From: UPXZ01 sp964345395
Lineage (GTDB): Bacteria; Bacteroidota; Bacteroidia; Bacteroidales; Paludibacteraceae
Reading direction: 5' to 3'
NCBI GenBank assembly: GCA_964345395.1
Contig: CAYFRA010000062.1
Span: 1 to 8,519 of the forward strand
DNA: 8,519 bases
Shown here: in pieces, positions 1 to 8,362 of the stretch
How positions within the stretch are numbered: the stretch's first letter is position 1
How the letters are laid out: each line of letters begins with the position of its first letter
The notes under the pieces: generated by a model
The model's input: the letters and a program-made list of their open reading frames with translations, nothing else
Database searches by the model: none
What the model was told of the DNA's origin: nothing
Made by a program: the position numbers and the translations under genes

Positions 1-57
1 TATGCACTAATCACAGCCTTATATCGTTATTGTTTAAGATAAAAAGATGAAATAAAT

Positions 58-660
58 ATGATTGATTATATAAAAGGAGAGATTACGGAGCTTACGCCTA
101 CTGCTGTTGTTTTGGAAACGGGCGGAATTGGCTATTATGTAAATATTGCACTGACAACTTACACAGCTTTGCAAAATAAAAAAGAAGCGAAACTCTATAT
201 TTATGAAGCAATTCGTGAAGATGCTTACGTGCTTTATGGTTTTCAAACAAAAGGCGAACGAGAGTTATTTATGTTGCTAATTTCAGTTTCGGGCGTAGGT
301 GCAAATACAGGTCGGGTTATTATGTCATCATATAGTGCTGATGAGTTACAGCAGATTATTGCTACGGAAAACTTGGTGGCACTTACTGCTATCAAAGGTA
401 TTGGAAACAAGACTGGACAAAGAATATTAGTTGATTTGAAAGATAAAATTCTAAAAGTTGGATTATCTAACGATCCTACAACATCAACCGGCACAACAAG
501 CCTTTCTGCTAATCAAACTACTCGTAATGAAACCATTGCAGCTTTGACAATGCTTGGATTTGCAGCTAATAGCTCACAAAAGGTAGTAGATAAGATTTTG
601 AAACAACAAGCTGATATTACTGTTGAAGCAGCACTGAAGATGGCGCTGAAAATGCTATAA
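58..660 (+). CDS. ruvA: Holliday junction branch migration complex subunit RuvA
   Basis: Cytoplasmic DNA-binding subunit of the RuvAB complex. In this family RuvA tetramers clamp the four-way junction and position RuvB ATPase rings for branch migration before RuvC cleavage. At 200 residues it matches the usual length (E. coli about 203). Residues 1-62 form the N-terminal OB-fold (start MIDYIKGEI, GGIGYYV at 22-28). The acidic pin that separates strands at the crossover is kept as E54-D55 in REDAYVLYGF. Two helix-hairpin-helix motifs follow, SGVGANTG near 78-85 and KGIGNKTGQR near 113-122; G120 sits where many relatives have Ala. A Ser/Thr/Asn-rich linker (about 138-157) leads to the C-terminal RuvB-contacting three-helix domain (about 157-200). 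ATG 58 is the only in-frame start after a TAA at 40-42. The leader is A-rich without a Shine-Dalgarno sequence, as is common in Bacteroidota. ruvB and ruvC are not in the window. sprA follows 96 bases downstream on the same strand. Identification is secure. Confidence 0.97.
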   Translation: MIDYIKGEITELTPTAVVLETGGIGYYVNIALTTYTALQNKKEAKLYIYEAIREDAYVLYGFQTKGERELFMLLISVSGVGANTGRVIMSSYSADELQQIIATENLVALTAIKGIGNKTGQRILVDLKDKILKVGLSNDPTTSTGTTSLSANQTTRNETIAALTMLGFAANSSQKVVDKILKQQADITVEAALKMALKML

Positions 661-683
661 TTGAAAGAATATATAACTTGGCT

Positions 684-730
684 CGTACTATCTTTATTCT
701 TTTTTCGTTTATATAGCTCGGAATAGTACG
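684..730. repeat. Perfect 8-bp inverted repeat between ruvA and sprA
   Basis: CGTACTAT at 684-691 is matched by its exact reverse complement ATAGTACG at 723-730, with a 31-base T-rich spacer. The arms lie in the 96-base ruvA-sprA gap. The pentamer GCTCG also recurs directly at 681-685 and 716-720. The spacer is long for a transcription terminator and no T-run follows the right arm, so a regulator site, a structured 5' leader of sprA or chance are all possible. An 8-bp match can arise by chance, so confidence that it is functional is limited. Confidence 0.35.
689..696 (+). promoter_or_regulatory. Possible -7 box of a Bacteroidota-type promoter for sprA
   Basis: TATCTTTA matches the Bacteroidota sigma-ABfr -7 consensus TAnnTTTG at all but the last fixed base. 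It lies 60 bases before the sprA start and overlaps the left arm of the inverted repeat at 684-730. No -33 TTTG box is found at the usual spacing; the nearest TTG (661-663) is about 25 bases away. A second near-match, TACGTTTA at 727-734, is equally good but would leave a very short leader. This is a weak prediction, and sprA may instead be read through from ruvA. Confidence 0.18.
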
Positions 731-756
731 TTTAAATGACATTTGGCAGCAATTAG

Positions 757-3700
757 ATGAAGCAAATTAAGAAAAATATCATCCCTTTCTTTTTGATTTT
801 TCTTTTGTCGATTAGTGGGGCTTACGCTTTTGTAAGTTCAGCTAAGTCTGTTGTGTCTTCCTATCAAACTATTCAGCAAGCACCTCAGCCAAAAATAGAA
901 AATGATACGGTACTAAAATTTCCAGTAAAAAAAACAGCTTCTGATGAATATAGTGAGTTAAATCGAGTGTATCCGATGGACTTACGTTCGCCAGATAATA
1001 TTAAAACTGTTGTAGAATACGATATTATTAGCGGAAATTATATTATCCGAACTATGCTTGGTGAACTTGAAATTTCTACACCGCTAAGTCTTACGCCTAC
1101 TCAATACCAGCAATATTCACTCAATCAAAGTATGCTAAATTATTGGCGTGAAAAAAATGAGAAGAGTGGGCAGAGCAATGAAGACAAATTTTCATTGACC
1201 GATATGAAGTTTAGTTTGGGCCCAGCCGATAAGGTTTTTGGACCGGGTGGTGTACAAATAAAAACACAAGGTTCAGCAGAGTTGATTTTTGGATTTAAGC
1301 AGAATTTTATAAATAACCCTGTATTGCCAGAGCGAGCTCGTCGTTCAAATATCCCACAATTTGATGAAAAAATATCAATGAACGTAACCGGAACAGTAGG
1401 TGACAAGATAAACTTTGGGCTAAATTACAATACAGAAGCATCTTTTGATTTTGACCAAAAGTTGGCAAAATTATCTTTCAAAGGTAAAGAGGATGATATT
1501 ATCCAACTGATAGAAGCCGGTAATGTCAGTATGCCATTGCGTGGTTCGCTTATTACAGGTAGTTCTGCACTATTTGGAGTAAAAACAGAGTTGCAATTTG
1601 GTAAATTAAGCATTTCTGCAGTTGCTTCACAGCAGGAGTCTCAATCCAAAACCGTTAGCTCTAAAGGTGGGGTGCAATCGGTGCCTTTTGAGGTGAAAAT
1701 TGATGAGTTTGATATTAACAGACACTTCTTTTTAGGACATACATTCCGAGATAATTACGAACAAGCAATGAGTAAACTGCCTTTTATTGCTTCTGGAATT
1801 GTGATTAACCGCGTGGAGGCGTGGGTAACAAATAAGCGCGCCAACTTTAATGAAGCTCGTAATGTAATTGCATTTATGGATTTGGCTGAACCTGTCCGCA
1901 TCGACAACCCACATTGGAGACCTAACGCTCAAATTATAGCTAACAAATCCAACTCTCTTTATGATGAAGTAAATGCTTTGTCGGCTGAGGGTTTACGCAA
2001 TATCCAACAAACAAATGCTATCCTTTCAGCCCATTATGCTGCTTTTGATATAGTAGGCGGTGAAGATTATGAAAAAATTGAGAATGCACGTCGATTGGAA
2101 TCATCTGAATTTACGATAAATAAAGAGTTGGGTTACATATCATTGCGTTCAGCTCTTAATCCTGATGAGGTGTTGGCTGTAGCTTACGAATATACTTATC
2201 AGGGTAAAACATATCAAGTAGGAGAATTTTCTACTGACAACATAAATGCACCCGATGCTCTTATTTTGAAATTATTGAAGAGTACAACGCAATCGCCACA
2301 GCTATCGTCGTGGGATTTGATGATGAAAAATATTTACTCAATCGGTGCGATGCAAATGTCATCTGATGACTTTATCCTCAATGTGATGTACCGCAACGAC
2401 TCGATTGGTACCGAGCTGCAATATATTACTGAAGGAGAAATAGCTAATCAGCTTTTACTTCGAGTGATGAATTTAGACCGTTTGGATTCAAAAAAAGAGA
2501 ATAATCCAGATGGACGCTTTGACTACGTGGAAGGTTATACCGCCATCTCTTCAAATGGCCGAATAATATTTCCAGTTTTAGAGCCTTTTGGATCGCATCT
2601 ACGTAAGAAAATAGGCAATGATGCAATTGCGGACAAATATGTTTATCAAGAATTGTACGATTCAACTTTGGTTGTTGCACAAGAGTTTAGCGAGAAAAAT
2701 AAATTCATTATTTCAGGAAGATATAAAGGCTCGGAATCAAGCAATGAAATTCGACTTAATGCAATGAATATCCCACGTGGATCGGTGGTGGTAACAGCAG
2801 GAGGAAAAACATTGGTTGAAAATGTGGACTACACAGTCGATTATACAATGGGGGTTGTTAATATTATCAACAAATCTATTGCTGAATCAAATGCAAATAT
2901 CGATGTAAAATTAGAAAATCAGTCGATGTTTAATATGCAGCGGAAATCGCTTTTTGGTACCCATTTGGAGTATCAATTCAGTAAGAATTTAAGTTTAGGC
3001 GGTACGGTAATGCACCTTTCAGAAATGCCGCTCACTAAAAAAGTGAACACTGGAAGCGAGCCCTTAAAAAATACCATTTGGGGCTTAAATACATCTTGGC
3101 GAAAAGAGATACAATGGCTTACCAATGCATTGGATAAATTACCTTTTGTGCACGCCACTCAACCATCAACCCTTGCTTTTGATGCTGAATTTGCTCAACT
3201 TATTCCAGGACACTCAAAAGTTATTTCACAAGCAGGTTTGGCTTATATTGATGATTTTGAATTTACCAAAACCAATATAGATATTCATTATCCACACTAT
3301 TGGTATCTTTCAAGCACGCCGAGTAATTTTGAGGAATCAAAATTGAGTAATAATATTGATTATGGTAAAAATCGAGCACTTTTATCGTGGTATTCGGTGG
3401 ATAGGGTAATGAATAGTGAAGCTCGAACGACGCCTGTCAATTTAAAAGGAAATTTGGAGTCACAATCAAATCATTACACACGCCAAGTTAGAGAAACAGA
3501 GCTTTTCCCAAATCGTGATACCAATCCTACCGGAACATCTTTGCTTACTTTGCTCAACCTCTCTTATTATCCAAATGAAAGAGGCCCTTATAACTTGGAT
3601 GTGCAAGGGATGGACGCTCAAACAGGAAAGCTAAAAGACCCTGCAAGTCGATGGGGTGGAATAATGCGTAAATTAGATTATTCTGATTTTGAAACTTCAA

Positions 3701-6700
3701 ATATCGAATATATTGAATTTTGGATGCTTGATCCGTTTGTGTATGCCGAAGAAAACAATCCAGGTGGTGAACTCTATTTCAATTTAGGCGACATCAATGA
3801 AGATATTTTGAAAGATGGTAAGAAGTTTTTTGAACACGGCCTACCTATTGATGACAATGGCACAAACTTCGAAACTACGGTTTGGGGACGTATTCCAAAA
3901 CAGCAATCTACTGTAAATGCATTTGATAACTCGCCAGGAGCGCGAGCCAAACAAGATGTTGGCTTGAATGGTTTGTCAACCGAACAAGAATTTGAGTTTC
4001 CAACGTATAGAGATTATGTACAGGAATTGCGTAATCACTTGTCGCCTGATATTATTGATATAATGGAAAATGATATTCATTCGCCACTCAATGACCCTGC
4101 CGGCGATAATTACCATTTCTATTTAGGTAAAGAGTATGACGATAGAGAGCTCTCAATATTAGAACGTTACAAATACTATAACGGGACAGAAGGTAATTCG
4201 CCCGAAGCAGAAAATACAGGTTCAACATATAGCACTTCGGCTACGCTGATACCCGATAGCGAAGATATTAACTTGGATAACACACTTAATGAGTACGAAA
4301 ATTACTATGAATACAAAGTAGATTTACGTCCAGGAGCTATGCAGCTTGGCGAAAACTATATTACTGATGTGATAGAGTCGGATGTTTTATTGAAAAATGG
4401 TAAAACAGAACGCGTAAAATGGTATCAATTTAAAATACCTATTCGTAATTACGACAATAAAGTTGGTAGTATTCGTAATTTCAAATCGATTCGTTTTGTG
4501 CGGATGTATATGACAGGATTTGAACAGGAAACTCATTTGCGTTTTGCTACCTTGGATTTAGTTCGAGGTGAATGGAAAACTTATTTGAAACCTTTGAGGC
4601 CTGAAACAACTTCATCCAATGCCCAGTTAGATGTCTTAGCTGTAAACATTGAAGAAAATGGTCGAAAATCGCCTGTAAACTATGTGTTGCCCCCAGGTGT
4701 AACACGTGAAACAGACCCAAGTCAGCCGCAATTAATTCAAGCCAATGAGCAAGCAATGGTGCTGCGAGTTACAGAATTGGATAATGAAGATGCAAGAGCT
4801 GTTTATCGCAGAACCAATTACGATATGCGTCAGTATAAACGATTCCAAATGTTTGTGCACGCAGAAGCTATGAAAGTAGCACCCGACTTACAAGATGATG
4901 AGTTAGCTGTATTTGTACGCTTGGGTTCTGATATGGTAAACAACTATTATGAATATGAAATACCATTAAAATTAACACCCGAAGGGGTTTATACAAGCAA
5001 TAAGTTGGACGACCGTTTGACTGTGTGGCGTCCTGAAAATATGTTTGATTTCCCCTTTACGGTGCTAACTGATGCGAAATTGGAGCGAAATCGAGAACGC
5101 AGTGGTACAATGGCAAATACAGTTCCATTTTATGCACAAGACCCTGAAAAACCATTGAATAAAGTTACGGTGGTAGGTAATCCCTCTATTTCGCACGTAG
5201 AGAATATTATGATCGGTGTTCGTAACATCAGCGGAGAAACTAAATCGGGTGAAATATGGGTTAACGAGATGCGTATGTCAGAGTTTGATGAAGATGGCGG
5301 ATGGGCAGGAATAGCCAGTTTGGCGATGAATCTTTCCGATTTGGGTTCAATCAATCTTTCGGGGCGAATGGAAACAGCAGGTTTTGGTGGCATCGAAAGC
5401 AATGTAACCAATCGAAATATGGAGGATCATTATTCCTACAATCTATCGGCAGGGCTTGACTTAGGACGATTTTTGCCAGAGAAAGCAAAGCTACAAATCC
5501 CAGCTTATTATACATTAACCAATGAAACACATTCGCCAAAGTACAATCCTTTGGATGAAGATATCATTTTAAAAGATGCTATTGAAAACTTAGAAAGCAT
5601 AGAGGAAAAAGATTCACTACGCAGTATGACTCAGTCAGTACGTCAAACCAGCAGTTTTAATATTTCAAATGCAAAAGTGAATATCCGCAGTAAAAAACCA
5701 ATGTTTTACGATCCTGCAAATATATCGGTAACTTATTCTACTAGTGAATCAGTTGAACATAGTCCTGAAATAGAGGAGAATTTAGTGAAGCAACAGAGGG
5801 CGATGTTGACTTATAATTATAGTTTTAATATGCAGCCTTGGGAGCCATTCAAAAATTCTGAGAAACTTAAAAATCCAAACTTAAAACTAATCAAAGAGTT
5901 TAATATTTATTATCTGCCAACGTCTATTAATTACTCAAACAGCTTGAATAGAAGCTATTCTCATATCAAATTGAGAGATTTTACGGGAGGCAACTCAGGA
6001 GTACATTTTGATAATTTGAGTTTCAGCAAAGATTTCTTATGGAATCGTCAGTTTGACTTGAAATACAATATCACTCGTTCGCTCAATGTGGGTATCCAAA
6101 CTGCAATGAACGCCAATATCGAAGAAACTTATTATACCCCTGAAATTGGTAAAGAACATTATGAGGCGTGGCGTGATACCGTTTGGAATAGTATTCGAAA
6201 AATGGGTACACCTTATACCTACCAGCAAGTGTTTAATGCATCTTGGAAATTGCCAATCAATAAATTACCTTATTTAGATTGGGTTACTGCTAATACGCAA
6301 TATAACTCAACATACAGTTGGAATCGAAGTGCAATTATGGAAGGTGGCGATAATATAGGGAATATGGCGTCGTCGATGGGAAGTTTTACAGGGAGTGCTG
6401 AGCTGAATATGGAAACGCTTTATAAAAAATCGAAATACCTAAGTGATGTTATTAGTAGAGGCAATAGAAATCCGAGACAAGCAGCTTACAAACCCAAAAC
6501 CTTCAAGCAGGAAGTGAATTTGCAAAAAGGCGATACACTCTCAATTAATCACGCTTTGAATAGTGAAAAGTTCACGCTTACTGCAACAGACTCTTTGGGG
6601 CGTTCTATACGTGTACCTTATAAAATAAAAGATGCTTCTTCTGTACAGCTTATTCCGATTACAGATATAAATGGTGCAACTATATCGATAGTAACTAAAG

Positions 6701-8163
6701 ACCCCAATGCCCGAAGTATAGCGGAGAAAATAACGGACTTTGCTATCCGATTGCCAATGAGCGTTCGTCGTGTTTCGCTCAATTATCGTCAATCAAGTAG
6801 CTTGACCTTACCTGGATTTATGCCTGAGCCTGGCTTTTTAGGACAACAATCTTTTAATGGAATCAATGCACCAGGCTGGGGCTTTGTTTTTGGTTATCAC
6901 GATGATAATACCTTGAGGGATATGGCTCGTCGTGATTGGTTGTATATGGGCGATGGAGTGATAAATCCTGCCAATGAGGCACTTACTTCTGATTTTGATT
7001 TTCGTGCTTCATTAGAGCCAATACCTGGCTTTAAGATTGATTTAACAGCCAAGCGTCAAACAGCTTCCAATACCGTTATTCACTATATGTTTGATGGAAT
7101 GCCCTCAACTTTCAACGGTAATTTCAATATGACACAGGTAGCATTCAAAACCGCTTTTGAGAAAATTGGAACGATCAATGATAATTACGATTCGCCAAGT
7201 TTTAGACGTTTGCGCGAATACCGTGAAATTATTTCACATCGACTTCAGCGTGAATTAGAAGGTAAACGATATCCAACAACAGGCTTCTTAGCAGAAGAGC
7301 CTTCTTATGCAGGAAAGCCTTATGATGAAACGCTTGGAAAGTATGACTTGAACTCGCCAGATGTGTTGATACCTGCATTTTTTGCAGCTTATACAGGGCG
7401 CGACCCAAACACAGTGAGTACAAATCCTTTCTTATCATTATGGGATATTTTACCTAATTGGAATGTAAATTTCAATGGTTTATCCAATTTAGATTGGGTG
7501 AAAGAGCGTTTTCGATCCGTAAGTATCACTCACGGCTACACCAACCGATATACCATTGGTAATTATGGTTCTTACTCAACGTGGGTAGCAGTAGATGGCG
7601 ATGACAGTGCACTTGGTTTTATTCGCGATGTACAAACCAATATGCCTATTCCGTCAATGGCTTATGATATATCAACTGTTTCGATGAATGAGAGTTTTGC
7701 TCCCCTGTTTGGTTTGAATATGGCAATGAAAAACAGTATGACAGCCAAAGCAGAGTATCGCAAACAACGCAACTTGTCATTAAATCTAAATAGTACGCAA
7801 TTGATTGAAGCTTTGTCGGATGAGTTTGTTATTGGTGTCGGCTATGTAGTAAATGATTTTGATGTTGTATTAAAATTAAAATCGGCACAACGCCAGACAG
7901 TTAAAAACGACCTAAAGCTAAATATGGATATTTCTTACAAAGACATCAAGAGTTTATTACGAAAAATAAATGAAGATTTGTCACAAGCTTCAAGTGGAAA
8001 TAAAGTCGTATCTGTGCGTTTCACCGCAGATTATGTCTTTAGCTCTAAGGTAAATTTGCAGCTCTTTTTCGATCGTCAATCCACAGCACCTTTGGTGTCA
8101 TCATCTTATCCGGTCTCTTCAACTAATTTTGGTTTGACATTTAAATTTATGTTGACAAGGTAG
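757..8163 (+). CDS. sprA: SprA/Sov, outer-membrane translocon of the type IX secretion system
   Basis: Intact 2468-residue SprA (Sov in Porphyromonas). The family forms a single-chain 36-strand outer-membrane barrel that releases folded T9SS cargo with PorV and a plug protein; relatives are about 2400-2500 residues. ATG 757 follows an in-frame TAG (754-756) and starts a signal peptide (KQIKK, hydrophobic core, likely cut after AYA at residue 24). Family landmarks in order: DLRSPDNI (75-82); EAGNVSMPL around N256; RHFFLGHTFRDNY from R322; FWMLDPF (988-994); WGRIPKQQS from W1043; DPAGDNYHFY from D1113; RYKYYNGTEGNSP (1137-1149); PDSEDINLDNTLNEYE from P1166; VNYVLPPG from V1307; WVNEMRMSEFDEDGGW (1501-1516); PGFMPEPGFLGQ from P2019; IPAFFAAYTG (2205-2214); PNW (2233-2235); and a terminal strand region (2424-2468) ending in alternating hydrophobics. 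By eye I find no cysteine. No frameshift or premature stop was seen. ruvA lies upstream and a convergent gene downstream. No other family fits. Confidence 0.97.
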   Translation: MKQIKKNIIPFFLIFLLSISGAYAFVSSAKSVVSSYQTIQQAPQPKIENDTVLKFPVKKTASDEYSELNRVYPMDLRSPDNIKTVVEYDIISGNYIIRTMLGELEISTPLSLTPTQYQQYSLNQSMLNYWREKNEKSGQSNEDKFSLTDMKFSLGPADKVFGPGGVQIKTQGSAELIFGFKQNFINNPVLPERARRSNIPQFDEKISMNVTGTVGDKINFGLNYNTEASFDFDQKLAKLSFKGKEDDIIQLIEAGNVSMPLRGSLITGSSALFGVKTELQFGKLSISAVASQQESQSKTVSSKGGVQSVPFEVKIDEFDINRHFFLGHTFRDNYEQAMSKLPFIASGIVINRVEAWVTNKRANFNEARNVIAFMDLAEPVRIDNPHWRPNAQIIANKSNSLYDEVNALSAEGLRNIQQTNAILSAHYAAFDIVGGEDYEKIENARRLESSEFTINKELGYISLRSALNPDEVLAVAYEYTYQGKTYQVGEFSTDNINAPDALILKLLKSTTQSPQLSSWDLMMKNIYSIGAMQMSSDDFILNVMYRNDSIGTELQYITEGEIANQLLLRVMNLDRLDSKKENNPDGRFDYVEGYTAISSNGRIIFPVLEPFGSHLRKKIGNDAIADKYVYQELYDSTLVVAQEFSEKNKFIISGRYKGSESSNEIRLNAMNIPRGSVVVTAGGKTLVENVDYTVDYTMGVVNIINKSIAESNANIDVKLENQSMFNMQRKSLFGTHLEYQFSKNLSLGGTVMHLSEMPLTKKVNTGSEPLKNTIWGLNTSWRKEIQWLTNALDKLPFVHATQPSTLAFDAEFAQLIPGHSKVISQAGLAYIDDFEFTKTNIDIHYPHYWYLSSTPSNFEESKLSNNIDYGKNRALLSWYSVDRVMNSEARTTPVNLKGNLESQSNHYTRQVRETELFPNRDTNPTGTSLLTLLNLSYYPNERGPYNLDVQGMDAQTGKLKDPASRWGGIMRKLDYSDFETSNIEYIEFWMLDPFVYAEENNPGGELYFNLGDINEDILKDGKKFFEHGLPIDDNGTNFETTVWGRIPKQQSTVNAFDNSPGARAKQDVGLNGLSTEQEFEFPTYRDYVQELRNHLSPDIIDIMENDIHSPLNDPAGDNYHFYLGKEYDDRELSILERYKYYNGTEGNSPEAENTGSTYSTSATLIPDSEDINLDNTLNEYENYYEYKVDLRPGAMQLGENYITDVIESDVLLKNGKTERVKWYQFKIPIRNYDNKVGSIRNFKSIRFVRMYMTGFEQETHLRFATLDLVRGEWKTYLKPLRPETTSSNAQLDVLAVNIEENGRKSPVNYVLPPGVTRETDPSQPQLIQANEQAMVLRVTELDNEDARAVYRRTNYDMRQYKRFQMFVHAEAMKVAPDLQDDELAVFVRLGSDMVNNYYEYEIPLKLTPEGVYTSNKLDDRLTVWRPENMFDFPFTVLTDAKLERNRERSGTMANTVPFYAQDPEKPLNKVTVVGNPSISHVENIMIGVRNISGETKSGEIWVNEMRMSEFDEDGGWAGIASLAMNLSDLGSINLSGRMETAGFGGIESNVTNRNMEDHYSYNLSAGLDLGRFLPEKAKLQIPAYYTLTNETHSPKYNPLDEDIILKDAIENLESIEEKDSLRSMTQSVRQTSSFNISNAKVNIRSKKPMFYDPANISVTYSTSESVEHSPEIEENLVKQQRAMLTYNYSFNMQPWEPFKNSEKLKNPNLKLIKEFNIYYLPTSINYSNSLNRSYSHIKLRDFTGGNSGVHFDNLSFSKDFLWNRQFDLKYNITRSLNVGIQTAMNANIEETYYTPEIGKEHYEAWRDTVWNSIRKMGTPYTYQQVFNASWKLPINKLPYLDWVTANTQYNSTYSWNRSAIMEGGDNIGNMASSMGSFTGSAELNMETLYKKSKYLSDVISRGNRNPRQAAYKPKTFKQEVNLQKGDTLSINHALNSEKFTLTATDSLGRSIRVPYKIKDASSVQLIPITDINGATISIVTKDPNARSIAEKITDFAIRLPMSVRRVSLNYRQSSSLTLPGFMPEPGFLGQQSFNGINAPGWGFVFGYHDDNTLRDMARRDWLYMGDGVINPANEALTSDFDFRASLEPIPGFKIDLTAKRQTASNTVIHYMFDGMPSTFNGNFNMTQVAFKTAFEKIGTINDNYDSPSFRRLREYREIISHRLQRELEGKRYPTTGFLAEEPSYAGKPYDETLGKYDLNSPDVLIPAFFAAYTGRDPNTVSTNPFLSLWDILPNWNVNFNGLSNLDWVKERFRSVSITHGYTNRYTIGNYGSYSTWVAVDGDDSALGFIRDVQTNMPIPSMAYDISTVSMNESFAPLFGLNMAMKNSMTAKAEYRKQRNLSLNLNSTQLIEALSDEFVIGVGYVVNDFDVVLKLKSAQRQTVKNDLKLNMDISYKDIKSLLRKINEDLSQASSGNKVVSVRFTADYVFSSKVNLQLFFDRQSTAPLVSSSYPVSSTNFGLTFKFMLTR

Positions 8164-8272
8164 AAAGATGTTATTTTTTCAAACTTCACCCTATTTCAAT
8201 AGGCTCGATTACTGAGATTAATGTCCCCTAAATACTCAAAAGAAGGACTTTTAAATCGTGCGACTAATAGAT

Positions 8273-8304
8273 TTGTACGGTACACACTCAGATGTATCGT
8301 ACCA
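8273..8304. repeat. Imperfect 12-bp hairpin downstream of sprA
   Basis: The arm TTGTACGGTACA (8273-8284) pairs with TGTATCGTACCA (8293-8304) across an 8-base loop, with one mismatch and one G-T wobble. It lies 109 bases after the sprA stop and 4 bases before the strong terminator hairpin at 8309-8333. No T-run follows it on either strand, so it is not a classical intrinsic terminator. It could help stop or protect the 3' end of the sprA transcript, be a protein-binding palindrome, or belong to a dispersed repeat family. The fold is seen in the sequence; its role is unknown. Confidence 0.45.
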
Positions 8305-8333
8305 AAAAGAGGCTCCACTTTTAGTGGAGCCTC
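8304..8333 (-). terminator. Intrinsic terminator of the minus-strand gene
   Basis: GAGGCTCCACT (8309-8319) and AGTGGAGCCTC (8323-8333) form a perfect 11-bp, GC-rich stem with a TTT loop. Read on the minus strand, the stem is followed at once by five T (complement of A 8304-8308), the classical intrinsic terminator form. It begins 29 bases after the stop codon of the minus-strand gene ending at 8363, so it most likely ends that transcript. On the plus strand the stem is followed by CCCAAAC, so sprA transcripts would get at best weak termination here. Confidence 0.85.
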
Positions 8334-8362
8334 CCCAAACATAAATATAAACAATTCTTTTA

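Noticed and set aside
1..42. Frame open from the window edge to TAA (40-42), which could be the C-terminal 13 codons of an upstream gene.
   Set aside because: Thirteen codons are too few to recognise, and another frame is open to a TGA at 48-50. No family could be assigned.
47..55. Mini-frame ATG AAA TAA just before ruvA.
   Set aside because: A two-codon frame in A-rich leader DNA is expected by chance and nothing suggests translational coupling.
243..494. Antisense frame of 83 codons inside ruvA.
   Set aside because: Lies wholly within the conserved ruvA coding sequence and has no features of a real protein.
1140..7438. Several antisense open frames of about 60-93 codons inside sprA.
   Set aside because: They lie wholly inside a well-conserved long gene, lack recognisable domains or start signals, and are explained as shadows of sprA codon usage.
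8190..8203. Short hairpin CCTAT-TTCA-ATAGG, 26 bases after the sprA stop, considered as a sprA terminator.
   Set aside because: The stem has only 5 mostly AT pairs and no T-run follows it; the T-run at 8174-8179 lies before it, not after.
8304..8333. The strong hairpin as a bidirectional terminator also serving sprA.
   Set aside because: On the plus strand the stem is followed by CCCAAAC without a T-run, so only the minus-strand reading fits a standard intrinsic terminator.
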